Shown here: piece after piece, positions 11,762 through 24,530 of the stretch
Layout: each line of letters opens with the position of its first letter
Position numbering within the stretch: the first letter of the stretch is position 1
Assembly: GCF_000003815.2 (NCBI RefSeq)
Contig: NC_049991.1
Span: forward strand, 13,538,529 to 13,602,528
Length of the DNA: 64,000 nt
Direction of reading: 5' to 3'
DNA from: Branchiostoma floridae
Lineage: Eukaryota; Chordata; Leptocardii; Amphioxiformes; Branchiostomatidae
The notes under the pieces: generated by a model
The model's input: only the letters and a program-made list of their open reading frames with translations
Databases searched by the model: none
Told to the model about the DNA's origin: nothing
Position numbers and translations under genes: made by a program

Positions 11762-13200
11762 TTTTATAGTGTACAAAATGTGAGACGAAAAAATTATGGT
11801 GATATACTACTACAGGATTCTAACCGTTATCTTTTACAAACAGAATTTCTCATTGGTTTATCACATTCATGGGGTTGCTCATATTAGTAATTTGTTTGAG
11901 CTCAACCCAGGTCCAGCCAAACGCTGAAAGGTGACCGAAGCCAGGAGCCAGGCAGGAAGTCATAAAATATTACATCGATTTTTTAAACATCTTTGCAGAT
12001 ATAATCTGAAGCTATAATGCTGCAAAAGTCATCTCTTCTCCATTATCTACGTCTTACCTCGATATTGCCGAGAAATTCTTCTGGAAAGTCGGTAAAATCA
12101 GCCAAGATCCGCGGACTCTGGACAGTCTACACGAATCTCGGGGCAGGAAATTTCAGGAGGAAGTGGGTGAGTTCACTTCCGGTCAGCTTCCCATCATGCC
12201 TCAACATGGACTAGTCCAATATGATACGGGAGGTGAGAACGGGAACGAAAAAAATGTGTATGTGAAACTGTGTCAACTGATGATAAAAAATGTCTAGCAT
12301 TTAGTATTCGTTAGAAAACTGGTACTGTTGTAGTAGAAATTGTACTTAAGTAACAGATCTACACTTACACTTTCTTATTCCACCACCCCTACACAAATGC
12401 AACATTCCTTAAGGTTAACCCTTGCAGCAGCTGCCACTCACCTAGCGCGACAGGGGTGGTACAGGTGTGTACGTGCAAGGTACTTAGGTAGGGCTTGTGC
12501 TGTCATCATTGCTGTAAGTATGTTGCTTTGAGCTCCTCACTCGTATGGGGCATTAGCCTTGAGTTTTTAGCAAAGGTATTTTTAATTACAGCGACGGCGT
12601 ATATAGTCAAAATATGTTTGAAAACTTAAAGGCTGGCGCACGTAATACATGTATTTACTGCCGCAGTGAGCGTACTAGAGAAAAAAACAGCTCTGGTACC
12701 GGTCGAACAAACGCTCTTGACTTAATGATGTTGCATGTACGATATCTTTTAGTGCTTGTGGCTCAAAATACCGTCTTACAGTTGTCAAATATTTGCGTTT
12801 GGGTAAAACATAAGTCAAGGTGCCCGCGGCCTTACGGCCCTATGCCACAAAGTGATCTCAATAACATAAACTTGAATCGTATTAAGTTAAACCGTTAGAA
12901 TAGGATTTTGCTGCTTTAGTCTCCTGTCTATCTGGAAGTCCATCGGTTTCAATGAAGGCCGATTTAGTCTCTTTAATACTAAATGCACAAACACCATATA
13001 TATATATATATAAACGTCTAGTCTCCAAGTCAGAGTTGGACACTGTATTTTTAATATTGTAAACACATTAATTCAGGAAATGGCGGAGTGAAATGTTCCT
13101 TTAAAACACCAATTTTGAAATCAATGCATATAGTAACACGGAGATTTATAGAATATGCTCCCCATTATATCGCGCATGATCTCTGTGTGTGAATTCGGTT
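11762..13200. other. Intergenic, possible MPST promoter region
   Basis: No gene is supported. At 12174-12182 the sequence CACTTCCGG matches the ETS-type element common in housekeeping promoters. Eight nt before it, GAAGTGG|GTGAGT resembles a splice donor. A 5' untranslated MPST exon ending near 12166 could splice to the acceptor at about 15056 (CTACATTACAG). A short (TA)n run lies near 12995-13011. This is inference only. Confidence 0.3.
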
Positions 13201-13239
13201 CATAAAAGAATCTGAAGTGCACCGCGGTGAGAATGTTGT

Positions 13240-14180
13240 GTTTTGCCATCATTTGCCTCGCACAGGACCACCGTAATAGTTTGTATTGCGCCTTATAGGA
13301 ACGGGTTGTCTAATAGATTTTATGACAAGAACAACCGTTCAAATACAGCCATGATATGTCGATGAAGGGTCGGACATTCAGGTAGTAAGATACACCAAAT
13401 AGAAGTTTAGTAATTGCTATTTGGTGTAAAGAGTTCCATGACACCACTGAACCCGAACCGACCTTGAACAACCATTGAACAATACAGGATGACTAAGCAG
13501 AATGACGAGATCAACTTCAGCGTAATGTACACCGTATCACGTTCCGATCTTTGTATAGAACAGTACTTTTGCAAATTATTTCCCACTAATCATTCTGTTC
13601 CCTACTTTACTTTCCAAACGTTCGCACGACCCTTTACAGTCCGACCATTGACCCTTTAGGTACAACACAAATAGAAGGTGACCCTTGCAGCCCCAGGTAA
13701 CCGCGAACTGTGATCAGTGGTTATTATGATAAACGCCACGAACTAGTCAGTAAGGTAACCTTTAATTGCTTTAACAATTGCTTTAATAGTAAGATGGTAG
13801 CCGTTAGTTTTATCCAATGTAACAGTGAATGTTTTGCAATTCTATGGCATTGTTTCGCACAGGACCACCCGTACGGTTTGAGTTACGACTGACGGGAACA
13901 GTTTGTCTAGAGCAGTATATGGGATGGTCAGCTTTCACTTCTGTCAAATAAGTGCAGAGTCCCATGAATTATTGAGCCAACCGACCTTGAACATCCTCGA
14001 ACAATACATGTACAGTGTAGCGAAGCAGAATGCCGAGATCAATTATTTCGGCGCAATTTGCGTTCTTTCACGTTCCTACCTTTGACATGGGTAGGAAAAC
14101 ACTTTTGCATTTTCCACTTATTATTATTATACGGCACGAGTCGTTTTCATTTCTGCTTGCCAAACCTTCACACGACCGTG
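13240..14180. repeat. Diverged tandem duplication upstream of MPST
   Basis: About 13240-13640 and 13835-14180 share ordered blocks: CGCACAGGACCACC, CCGACCTTGAACA, GAACAATACA, AGCAGAATG(A/C)CGAGATCAA, CACGTTCC and (C/T)TTCGCACGACC-like. The offset is roughly 550-600 bp with many substitutions. No coding potential was seen. Confidence 0.55.
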
Positions 14181-15088
14181 TAGTTTATCCATTGTTCACT
14201 CGCCTCGAGTTCAGTGACCTCTCCGTCACGTCTGCAGTTCAGCGTCGAGATCTCACTTCAAAGTGCATACACCATTAGCTGCCTCCACTTTCACAAACCT
14301 CCAGTAATCTCATACTAGCCCAAGGCCACAAGTTTGATCCCTCTGCAGTTTAACTGTATGTGTTTTGTCGCCTGTCTATGGCAACAAAGCCGGTAATTTC
14401 TGTTATAGACCAAATGGATGCCCTCTCGAATATTTTGGGCAGAAAAATAATCTAACCCTATGGCAATCTTCTCTATGTATATTTGAGCTGTAGTTGTTAA
14501 AGAAACAATTGGCCAACTGTTTGTTACGCGGCGATTATGATATTTACATCACAAGCCTTAAGAACTAAGTGGTATGGCATCTGTATCTCATTAGCTGGTG
14601 GAATTAGGTGAAATTAGATCGAAAGGTAACTTAGGAATAAGGGATAAGGAATAAGGGTTTTAAAGCTAAAGGTGGTTTCGCATTGCACTTTGGGCACCGG
14701 TACGGCACTGCAGGGTTCAACGAATTTCAGAGATAAAGAACGAATTTTCCGACGCTATATGTATTTTTGTCCTCTAAGTCATACTTTTACGTATTACGCA
14801 ATATCAAAATTACAAAAAATCGGCGAAAATAACACAAACGTGCCGCAGTGAACGAACCCAGCAGTGCCACACCGATGCCCTAAGTGCAGTGAGATACCAC
14901 CTTTACAGACTTGAAAGATATGAGGATTAGCGTGGGAACCATGCAGGTGCGTTCCAAAATTTGCTCCTCAAGGACACACAGCAGATCAAGTCACTGAGAC
15001 AAAAGATGATAAACATGTTTCCATGACGTCCCTTTTCGTGCTTTTCTACATTACAGGGGCTAAGTTGGAATAAAAATCTCGTCGGAAC

Positions 15089-17637
15089 ATGTCGTCGGTG
15101 TCGACCCTGGTGACCGTGCCGTGGCTGGCGGAGCGGCTGGCCTCCCCGTCCCTGTCCTCTCGGGTCATCCGCGTGCTGGACTGCTCCTGGTACCTGCCCA
15201 AGCAGAAGCGCGACCAGCGGGGCGAGTACAAACTGCAACACATCCCGGGAGCGCTCTTCTTCGATCAAGAGGTCTGAATATTTTTTTCTCGGCTAAGAAC
15301 CAGTTACTAGTCATTCTCAGTGGTCAAGATTTATGCGACAAATCAGCTGTCGACATCTATGTGGTTGTAAAGAGGATTGCATTTTGGCCAGTACAATATT
15401 TTGATAATATCTGTGTGTCTTTGTAGGGACAAGGACAAGGTAGGTATGTAGGTAGGTGTGTCTTTGTTCTCTCCAAGCGTCCGACCATTTAACGATTAGA
15501 AATTCTACTTGTGGTTGAACATATTAGCCACATCACATGTATGTTACAGGAATGCTGTGACAAGGCCAGTCCGTACGAAAACATGCTGCCGTCTCCGGAG
15601 GACTTCGAAAGTTACGTCGGTAGTCTAGGCGTGGACAACAACACGCACGTGGTCGTGTACGATGGTTCAGGTCAGTAAAAGCAAGTTACTATCAAAGCAG
15701 CACGTTTGCCTCTTACAGTACACTTGTATCTGGAAATTGTATGATTACTTTCTTATCAATAGAATGAAGTTACCTTTGCGTTCTTAGTAGATGATTGGAG
15801 ATCAGATTTCAAAACAATCATCTAAAAGTGTTTCTGTGTTTCTGACTTCACAGACATGGGCCTGTTCTCTGCCCAGCGTGTGTGGTGGATGTTCCGTGTG
15901 TTCGGGCACCCCCTGGTGTCTGTCCTGAACGGTGGGCTGGGCAAGTGGCGCGCAGAGGGGCGCGGGGTGTCCAACGAGATTCCCAAGGTTTGTGCAACAA
16001 AGGGCTGCTGACGTGAAACGCTAATAAGTCACACTTTGACTCTCAGATTTGGGGAATGTTCAGCTCCGTCTGAGTTTACAATTGCTTTTACTGTTTTAGA
16101 CTAACAGGCCTATGGGTTATAAAGCGAATTTGTCTCCCGAGCTCACAAAAATGCCGGGGAATAGCACCTTGTTTGTAGCATAGGTACCATCCTCTGTACA
16201 TGTAGTACTGGCTCAATCGTTTCGCCGGCTAATCGTGAATCAATCGTATTTGGCCAGGGAAAAGATTGAGCCAGTTGTTACTACAGAGGATGGTACCCAA
16301 GCTACATTGTTTGTTTTGAACTGACAAATGATAAAATATTAATTTCTCGTTCATATGAACATTTCTAGGTCGATAAAGCCACCTTCAAGGCCACCTACAC
16401 ACCCGCCCTCGTGCGCGACTTCGACTTCATGACGACTAACCTGGCCGACAAGACAGCGCAGGTTGTGGACGCCCGGCCGCCTGGCAGGTTCAACGGGACA
16501 GAACCAGAACCAAGGGCAGGTCAGTGCTGTGTAACAGTGGAGTTCAAGCACCGCCAAACGACCATTCCAAATGTCTTTCAGCCTTTTAGCGTCATCGGTT
16601 GCGTGTTTGGTTTGTGACCTGACGGCCCGGCTTCGAATCCCGAGAGTCAGCATGTTGTTTCTTTCTGTTTCTAGTCATTTCTTACAACTATCAGGCCTTA
16701 GGTGTTCCGGATATGTGAACACGTTGGTGCCTGAGGAAAACAGCTGACATATAATCAACACATACAATGTTCAGCATTGGAGAAGATAAAGTTTTAAAAA
16801 TACTTTCGTCCTTTTTTTCACACCCACTAATATATCTGTATGTCATATTCAACATTTCTCTTCGCTGAAGACCTGATGATGACAATTGTCTTGTTTTTAC
16901 TTTTCCCTCTCCATAGACTGCGAACCTGGTCACATCCCGAACAGTCTGAACATGCCGTTCGGTAAGATCCTGGACCCGGAGAGTAAAACCGTCAAACCTC
17001 CGGAGAAACTTCGGGAAGTGTTCGCGGCTGCAGGTATGCACGTGCTCTAAGAAGTTCTTTCTGTCGAGGTAACATTAGCAAAAGCGGTATACATGCTTTT
17101 GTGTTTCTTATGTCTTTCTCACGAGTGAAACCTCTCTTATTGTATCTCTATTATTTATTTTAGGAATGTAGTCCATAACACCAGATTACAACAGGGCACA
17201 AATGTGACTGCAGATACTGAGAACATATAACAACAGTTGTGTTGGATTATCATACGCCATTTGTAGACTGTTGTAGTGATGCCAGAAGTTAGTGAGTGTG
17301 AAGGAGTAATAATGCGTTTTATAATGGCATAGTGTGAGGGGAAGATGCGATTGAAAAGGGTATCTTCTTCATAATTACAAAGAGTAATCTGAAGGCAATG
17401 TTGTTACAATGAAACCATACTTAATCGTACTTCCACCCCAATCTTCCCACCTCACCAGGTGCAGACCTATCTGGCCCGATGGTAGCGACCTGTGGTTCAG
17501 GCATGACGGCCTGCGGACTGGTGCTGGCCGCCTATCTGTGCGGGAAGGAAGACGTGCCGGTGTTCGATGGGGCATGGGTCGAGTGGTTCAAACGTGCCAA
17601 GCCGGAGAACATCATTTCTGAGGCTAAAAAAGAGTAG
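15089..17637 (+). CDS. MPST: 3-mercaptopyruvate sulfurtransferase
   Basis: Tandem rhodanese enzyme that transfers sulfane sulfur from 3-mercaptopyruvate to acceptors in cysteine catabolism and H2S production. Six exons: 15089-15271, 15550-15670, 15854-15987, 16369-16519, 16917-17033 and 17459-17637, with all phases consistent, 885 nt, 294 aa (human about 297). Landmarks are [13 protein letters not shown] and HIPGALFFD in the first (non-catalytic) rhodanese domain, [15 protein letters not shown] and LNGGLGKW, then [29 protein letters not shown] and the catalytic loop CGSGMTAC with Cys247. The CGSG(M/V)T loop is the MPST form; thiosulfate sulfurtransferase (TST) has CRKGVT, so TST is less likely. 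The exon 1 donor (GAG|GTCTGA) is weak but the family alignment requires it. An acceptor-like CTACATTACAG at about 15056 suggests a 5' UTR intron. No clear mitochondrial presequence is seen. Confidence 0.95.
16172..16312. mobile_element. MITE-like inverted repeat in MPST intron 3
   Basis: The blocks GGTACCATCCTCTGTA and ACTGGCTCAATC near the left end reappear inverted near the right end (GATTGAGCCAGT and TACAGAGGATGGTACC). The total length is about 140 bp with arms of about 50-60 bp. Confidence 0.55.
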
Positions 17638-19110
17638 CGGGGTCTCAAGATTCAACAGTCAGTCCCTCATGGGATGGGGTTGTAAGTGAGCCTCGTCATT
17701 GTGTTGCCAAACAAGAGTTGCAGTATCGTAAAGTATATTTTTCCTTGTAGCTGGCACACTGCGGTTATCATAACCAGGAATGTAGAAATGCACTATCACT
17801 TGCTTCAACAGGGTCAATTTTATTGGAACAGACTAGAAATAGGACAAGAAGAAAACAGACCTTTGTGCCTTTTTATAAAGATGGACTGGGGTGACATATC
17901 GATTGAGCTTTGAAATATTTTTGACAGTTGATCGTCCAAATTTAACCGCAATAATTAAATGGTGCGGTTGCCGGAAAGATGGATGCGGCGAGCCAGTGAA
18001 GATCCTGATCACTACTATCTCTGCGACCCAATCTCTGCTTTGAGAATAGCAAGATTGGTTAAATTCTTAATTTTCAAGTTGTATGACAAAAGAAACCTGT
18101 CTGGTGTACCATAACTACATGGACCAGCCCTCAAGTACTAGTACCTCACGTGACTCAAGTTAATGGTTGTATTCTATCTGTCAAAAGAAGAGGATAAGTT
18201 GGAACAAATTATCTAAAATCCACAGCGTGTAGAACGCGCACTTGACAAAGTTGCAAAGATGTAAATTTGCTTTCAAAGCGAGTCAAAATGCAATCTGATG
18301 TACATGATCATTTGAGTTAAACTGAACAGATATATCTAAACAATTTCAGTCATTATTTAGTGACAACACTGTTTTATGTATCTAGAACTGTATACATACT
18401 CACGATTCCTGTCAATGCACGTATTGTAACGACTAGTTTTTATCACTTTCCGTCACTTGTGAATGAATAAATCATATGCAAAACGATTTTCATGCTTGCA
18501 TTTCCAGCCACACGTGCAGCTATAATACATGTCCATCACATATTTACACGTGTTGATATGATAATAAGGAGTTGCATTGAATTGAATGTGACCATACAGA
18601 AGTACAACTTTCTGTGTGATAAACCATTCGGGCATTCAATACCCAACGTGTAGCTCACTGTCTATGCTAATACTACTAATAATATTGACTTTAATACATT
18701 CATCTTCACAATCCGCAGTGGTTTTCAAGCACATAGAAAACATTATGTAAATATAATGTCCTTGATGTACCAGAAATCTGGAATAGATATGCAAACGTAC
18801 TAGTCACGCTGAGACATGAGTTCGAGATTCACTTTACATCTTGTAGGGGGATGGGCGCAGGAGATGCAATATCTTGTATACATTATGAACGTACGGAGAC
18901 ATTTGGTGCAATGGTATTCAAATGAGAAACATTATAGTGTATTCGTTTTGTGTAATGCCTGGTTAAGCCAGGAACAGAGGGTGGTATGATTCCATCATAT
19001 CTATAACAATGCCACTAACAATAACACAAGATTAATAATCATCAAATATTCAAACTAAGTCGCTGTGATACGGGTACTGAAAGTCCATTTAGCGACTTTA
19101 GATAGCGAGT
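17638..19110. other. Tail-to-tail spacer of MPST and NLR-A
   Basis: No gene is seen. From about 18130 onward the sequence is recognisably similar to 46800-47701, the 3' flank of NLR-B (shared blocks such as AAGTTGGAACAAA, CTAAAATCCACAGCG and TTTTATGTATCTA), so it is the NLR-A 3' UTR or flank carried along in the NLR duplication. A plus-strand AATAAA at 18466-18471 could serve MPST. Confidence 0.5.
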
Positions 19111-19785
19111 TTAGGAAATGGAAAATTTGATATCAAGGTCGTCACGTACAGACGAGAACATTTCATCTACTAGCTCCTGGTCTACCTCGTCCTCACACCT
19201 AAAGCCCATAACTGAAAACTCTGTCAACACCATGTTTCTCTGTGTCGCCAATGCCAACTGTTCAATGGCAGGTTTTGACACCGTGACGTGCCATGACTTA
19301 TCGTTTTGAGACAACATTGTGCTGACCCGTTCACGGCTAGCGCGTCTCCAGGGATCGTCAGCTTTGTGGAAATGTAAACATCTCAGCGTAGTGTTTGTGC
19401 TGACGACGTTTCCTAGGGCGCGGAATACTTCGTCAACGTTCTCTACTCCAGATAACGAAGCGTACCAACGGCCACCAGCTTTGGCTCTATACAGAATCAC
19501 AGAGAGTTTAACTGTGTGGAGTGTACTATTACCACTCAATGCAAGGATGGCAGCGGCCATTCTCTGGACAGACTCAGGGCTTTCCGTGAGGCAGTACTTA
19601 AATGTGAGATTCAGCTCATGCAAGACTGTGTTACATTGGAAGACAGATGCGATAGAGGGCCAAAGGCGATCCTGATCTGTCTTTTTAAGGCGATTGCCGC
19701 CGAGAGTTTGACTCTGGTTGCTTCCGGCTTGGCATGGTTGTTCGGTAGCTTCGTCTTCCTCACTTGAGGAATCCTCTTCGTTTCT
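19111..19785 (-). pseudogene. NLR-A, C-terminal part severed by transposon
   Basis: Encodes the C-terminal 222 codons of an NLR gene whose 5' part lies at 41738-45705. It shares long stretches with the end of NLR-B (47702 onward), such as DRLWPSIASVFQ/VRFWPSIASVFQ, LNLTFKYCLT, SPESVQRM, ADDPW and SVMGFRCEDE/SVSGFSCEDE. The repeated pattern N-x-x-L-x-x-L resembles divergent leucine-rich repeats. It starts in an acidic linker (RNEEDSSSEEDEATEQPC) next to the 8-bp target duplication at 19778-19785. An open frame continues upstream into the transposon end and offers a fortuitous ATG at 19824. The original start lies on the far side of the insertion. Confidence 0.85.
19778..19785. repeat. Target-site duplication, left (TCGTTTCT)
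   Basis: These eight bases abut the transposon end GGCAGATGTTC. The same eight bases follow the inverted end at 41738-41745. They also recur at 24276-24283 in the redundant copy. Confidence 0.85.
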
Positions 19786-20032
19786 GGCAGATGTTCTATG
19801 TAAGACATCACGAAATCGCCGCAAAATACAGCTGACCGCGCGGGTCGGTTACAACACCGACGCCGACGCCGTGTAAGACATTTTGCCGTGACCGTGTCGA
19901 GATCGTGTATGACATCACGAAGTCGACGCAAAATGCATCTAAGCCCGCGGGCCCGTTGTAACACCATCGCGGAAGCCATGCCAGGTATTTCGCCGCAACC
20001 TTGTCGGGATCGTGTGTGGCATCTAGCCCTGT
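19786..20032. mobile_element. Foldback-type transposon, left outer terminal domain
   Basis: GC-rich terminal segment beginning GGCAGATGTTCTATGTAAG. It contains about two diverged 107-bp tandem units starting CATCACGAA at 19806 and 19913, with a third partial start (CATCTAG) at 20020. The reverse complement of this segment forms the right ends at 37941-38196 and 41484-41737, so it is the outer part of a long terminal inverted repeat. It runs directly into the 104-bp satellite. Confidence 0.8.
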
Positions 20033-20772
20033 TGTAGGAATCCTACATAATCCTACAACTGGTGATGTAGGTATTTGTAGGCTGATTGGACATGAAGAAC
20101 AAACCATCCAAAATTCAACTGTAGGAAGTGTAGGATTGTAGGAATCCTACATAATCCTACAACTGGTGATGTAGGTATTTGTAGGCTGAGCGGATATGAA
20201 GAACAAACCATCCAAAATTCAACTGTAGGAAGTATAGGATTGTAGGAATCCTACAAATCCTACAAATGGTGATGTAGACATTTGTAGGCTGAGAGGACAT
20301 TGGGATCGGACCATCCAAAATTCAACTATAGGAAGTGTAGGATTGTAGGAATCCTACATAATCCTACAATTGGTGATGTAGGTATTTGTAGGCTGAGCGG
20401 ACACGAAGAACAAACCATCAGAAATTCAGCTGTAGGAAGTATAGGATTGTAGGAATCCTACATAATCCTACAATTGGTGATGTAGGTATTTGTAGGCTGA
20501 GCGGACATGAAGAACAAACCATTGGAAATTCAGCTGTAGGAAGTGTAGGATTGTAGGAATCCTACATATTCCTACAACTGGTGATGTAGATATTGTAGGC
20601 TGAGCGGACATGAAGAACAAACCATCCGAAATTCAGCTGTAGGAAGTGTAGGATTGTAGGAATCCTACATATCCTACAACTGGTGATGTAGACATTTGTA
20701 GGCTAAGAGGACACAGGGAGCGGCCCATCCCAAATTCAACTGTAGGAAGTGTAGGGTTGTAGGAATCCCCCA
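20033..20772 (+). repeat. 104-bp satellite array, forward, first contig
   Basis: About seven units of a 104-bp minisatellite that contains the palindrome GTAGGAATCCTAC, then GGTGATGTAG, TTTGTAGGCTGAG and a GAAGAACAAACCATC block. The array ends at an N gap and is therefore truncated by assembly. Unit 1 here is missing from the otherwise matching start of the array at 24531. Confidence 0.85.
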
Positions 20773-20872
20773 NNNNNNNNNNNNNNNNNNNNNNNNNNNN
20801 NNNNNNNNNNNNNNNNNNNNNNNNNNNNNNNNNNNNNNNNNNNNNNNNNNNNNNNNNNNNNNNNNNNNNNNN
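20773..20872. other. Assembly gap (100 N)
   Basis: The gap is followed by sequence that repeats the contig before it (20893 onward equals 16395 onward), which suggests unmerged overlapping contigs. Confidence 0.95.
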
Positions 20873-20892
20873 GCGATAGCCCCTTCAGGCCC

Positions 20893-22135
20893 CTACACAC
20901 CCGCCCTCGTGCGCGACTTCGACTTCATGACGACTAACCTGGCCGACAAGACAGCGCAGGTTGTGGACGCCCGGCCGCCTGGCAGGTTCAACGGGACAGA
21001 ACCAGAACCAAGGGCAGGTCAGTGCTGTGTAACAGTGGAGTTCAAGCACCGCCAAACGACCATTCCAAATGTCTTTCAGCCTTTTAGCGTCATCGGTTGC
21101 GTGTTTGGTTTGTGACCTGACGGCCCGGCTTCGAATCCCGAGAGTCAGCATGTTGTTTCTTTCTGTTTCTAGTCATTTCTTACAACTATCAGGCCTTAGG
21201 TGTTCCGGATATGTGAACACGTTGGTGCCTGAGGAAAACAGCTGACATATAATCAACACATACAATGTTCAGCATTGGAGAAGATAAAGTTTTAAAAATA
21301 CTTTCGTCCTTTTTTTCACACCCACTAATATATCTGTATGTCATATTCAACATTTCTCTTCGCTGAAGACCTGATGATGACAATTGTCTTGTTTTTACTT
21401 TTCCCTCTCCATAGACTGCGAACCTGGTCACATCCCGAACAGTCTGAACATGCCGTTCGGTAAGATCCTGGACCCGGAGAGTAAAACCGTCAAACCTCCG
21501 GAGAAACTTCGGGAAGTGTTCGCGGCTGCAGGTATGCACGTGCTCTAAGAAGTTCTTTCTGTCGAGGTAACATTAGCAAAAGCGGTATACATGCTTTTGT
21601 GTTTCTTATGTCTTTCTCACGAGTGAAACCTCTCTTATTGTATCTCTATTATTTATTTTAGGAATGTAGTCCATAACACCAGATTACAACAGGGCACAAA
21701 TGTGACTGCAGATACTGAGAACATATAACAACAGTTGTGTTGGATTATCATACGCCATTTGTAGACTGTTGTAGTGATGCCAGAAGTTAGTGAGTGTGAA
21801 GGAGTAATAATGCGTTTTATAATGGCATAGTGTGAGGGGAAGATGCGATTGAAAAGGGTATCTTCTTCATAATTACAAAGAGTAATCTGAAGGCAATGTT
21901 GTTACAATGAAACCATACTTAATCGTACTTCCACCCCAATCTTCCCACCTCACCAGGTGCAGACCTATCTGGCCCGATGGTAGCGACCTGTGGTTCAGGC
22001 ATGACGGCCTGCGGACTGGTGCTGGCCGCCTATCTGTGCGGGAAGGAAGACGTGCCGGTGTTCGATGGGGCATGGGTCGAGTGGTTCAAACGTGCCAAGC
22101 CGGAGAACATCATTTCTGAGGCTAAAAAAGAGTAG
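20893..22135 (+). pseudogene. Redundant partial copy of MPST (exons 4-6)
   Basis: Identical, as far as I compared, to 16395-17637 at a constant offset of 4498 bp, introns included. Exon 4 is cut at its 5' side (20893-21017); exons 5 (21415-21531) and 6 (21957-22135) are complete. It has no start codon, no exons 1-3 and begins exactly at a contig edge, so it is most likely an assembly duplicate and not a second gene. Confidence 0.8.
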
Positions 22136-23608
22136 CGGGGTCTCAAGATTCAACAGTCAGTCCCTCATGGGATGGGGTTGTAAGTGAGCCTCGTCATTGT
22201 GTTGCCAAACAAGAGTTGCAGTATCGTAAAGTATATTTTTCCTTGTAGCTGGCACACTGCGGTTATCATAACCAGGAATGTAGAAATGCACTATCACTTG
22301 CTTCAACAGGGTCAATTTTATTGGAACAGACTAGAAATAGGACAAGAAGAAAACAGACCTTTGTGCCTTTTTATAAAGATGGACTGGGGTGACATATCGA
22401 TTGAGCTTTGAAATATTTTTGACAGTTGATCGTCCAAATTTAACCGCAATAATTAAATGGTGCGGTTGCCGGAAAGATGGATGCGGCGAGCCAGTGAAGA
22501 TCCTGATCACTACTATCTCTGCGACCCAATCTCTGCTTTGAGAATAGCAAGATTGGTTAAATTCTTAATTTTCAAGTTGTATGACAAAAGAAACCTGTCT
22601 GGTGTACCATAACTACATGGACCAGCCCTCAAGTACTAGTACCTCACGTGACTCAAGTTAATGGTTGTATTCTATCTGTCAAAAGAAGAGGATAAGTTGG
22701 AACAAATTATCTAAAATCCACAGCGTGTAGAACGCGCACTTGACAAAGTTGCAAAGATGTAAATTTGCTTTCAAAGCGAGTCAAAATGCAATCTGATGTA
22801 CATGATCATTTGAGTTAAACTGAACAGATATATCTAAACAATTTCAGTCATTATTTAGTGACAACACTGTTTTATGTATCTAGAACTGTATACATACTCA
22901 CGATTCCTGTCAATGCACGTATTGTAACGACTAGTTTTTATCACTTTCCGTCACTTGTGAATGAATAAATCATATGCAAAACGATTTTCATGCTTGCATT
23001 TCCAGCCACACGTGCAGCTATAATACATGTCCATCACATATTTACACGTGTTGATATGATAATAAGGAGTTGCATTGAATTGAATGTGACCATACAGAAG
23101 TACAACTTTCTGTGTGATAAACCATTCGGGCATTCAATACCCAACGTGTAGCTCACTGTCTATGCTAATACTACTAATAATATTGACTTTAATACATTCA
23201 TCTTCACAATCCGCAGTGGTTTTCAAGCACATAGAAAACATTATGTAAATATAATGTCCTTGATGTACCAGAAATCTGGAATAGATATGCAAACGTACTA
23301 GTCACGCTGAGACATGAGTTCGAGATTCACTTTACATCTTGTAGGGGGATGGGCGCAGGAGATGCAATATCTTGTATACATTATGAACGTACGGAGACAT
23401 TTGGTGCAATGGTATTCAAATGAGAAACATTATAGTGTATTCGTTTTGTGTAATGCCTGGTTAAGCCAGGAACAGAGGGTGGTATGATTCCATCATATCT
23501 ATAACAATGCCACTAACAATAACACAAGATTAATAATCATCAAATATTCAAACTAAGTCGCTGTGATACGGGTACTGAAAGTCCATTTAGCGACTTTAGA
23601 TAGCGAGT

Positions 23609-24283
23609 TTAGGAAATGGAAAATTTGATATCAAGGTCGTCACGTACAGACGAGAACATTTCATCTACTAGCTCCTGGTCTACCTCGTCCTCACACCTAA
23701 AGCCCATAACTGAAAACTCTGTCAACACCATGTTTCTCTGTGTCGCCAATGCCAACTGTTCAATGGCAGGTTTTGACACCGTGACGTGCCATGACTTATC
23801 GTTTTGAGACAACATTGTGCTGACCCGTTCACGGCTAGCGCGTCTCCAGGGATCGTCAGCTTTGTGGAAATGTAAACATCTCAGCGTAGTGTTTGTGCTG
23901 ACGACGTTTCCTAGGGCGCGGAATACTTCGTCAACGTTCTCTACTCCAGATAACGAAGCGTACCAACGGCCACCAGCTTTGGCTCTATACAGAATCACAG
24001 AGAGTTTAACTGTGTGGAGTGTACTATTACCACTCAATGCAAGGATGGCAGCGGCCATTCTCTGGACAGACTCAGGGCTTTCCGTGAGGCAGTACTTAAA
24101 TGTGAGATTCAGCTCATGCAAGACTGTGTTACATTGGAAGACAGATGCGATAGAGGGCCAAAGGCGATCCTGATCTGTCTTTTTAAGGCGATTGCCGCCG
24201 AGAGTTTGACTCTGGTTGCTTCCGGCTTGGCATGGTTGTTCGGTAGCTTCGTCTTCCTCACTTGAGGAATCCTCTTCGTTTCT
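23609..24283 (-). pseudogene. Redundant copy of NLR-A C-terminal part
   Basis: Same sequence as 19111-19785 with the same 4498-bp offset and identical translation. It ends at the same transposon junction (element start 24284). Either an assembly duplicate or a very recent segmental duplication that also carried the MPST 3' exons. Confidence 0.8.
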
Positions 24284-24530
24284 GGCAGATGTTCTATGTA
24301 AGACATCACGAAATCGCCGCAAAATACAGCTGACCGCGCGGGTCGGTTACAACACCGACGCCGACGCCGTGTAAGACATTTTGCCGTGACCGTGTCGAGA
24401 TCGTGTATGACATCACGAAGTCGACGCAAAATGCATCTAAGCCCGCGGGCCCGTTGTAACACCATCGCGGAAGCCATGCCAGGTATTTCGCCGCAACCTT
24501 GTCGGGATCGTGTGTGGCATCTAGCCCTGT
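24284..24530. mobile_element. Left outer terminal domain, second copy
   Basis: Repeats 19786-20032. This copy is continuous with a long satellite array and with core copy 1, so it gives the best view of the element's left half. Confidence 0.8.

Noticed and set aside
12614-12898. 94-codon plus frame upstream of MPST
   Set aside because: No domain, no splice context and ordinary intergenic composition.
16600-16660. tRNA-like B box (GGCTTCGAATCC at 16629-16640) in MPST intron 4
   Set aside because: No convincing A box or cloverleaf was found; at most a tRNA-derived SINE fragment, too weak to list.
19611-19979. 122-codon minus frame overlapping NLR-A and the transposon end
   Set aside because: It is in a different frame from the NLR coding sequence and runs through the element's terminal repeat; a chance overlap.
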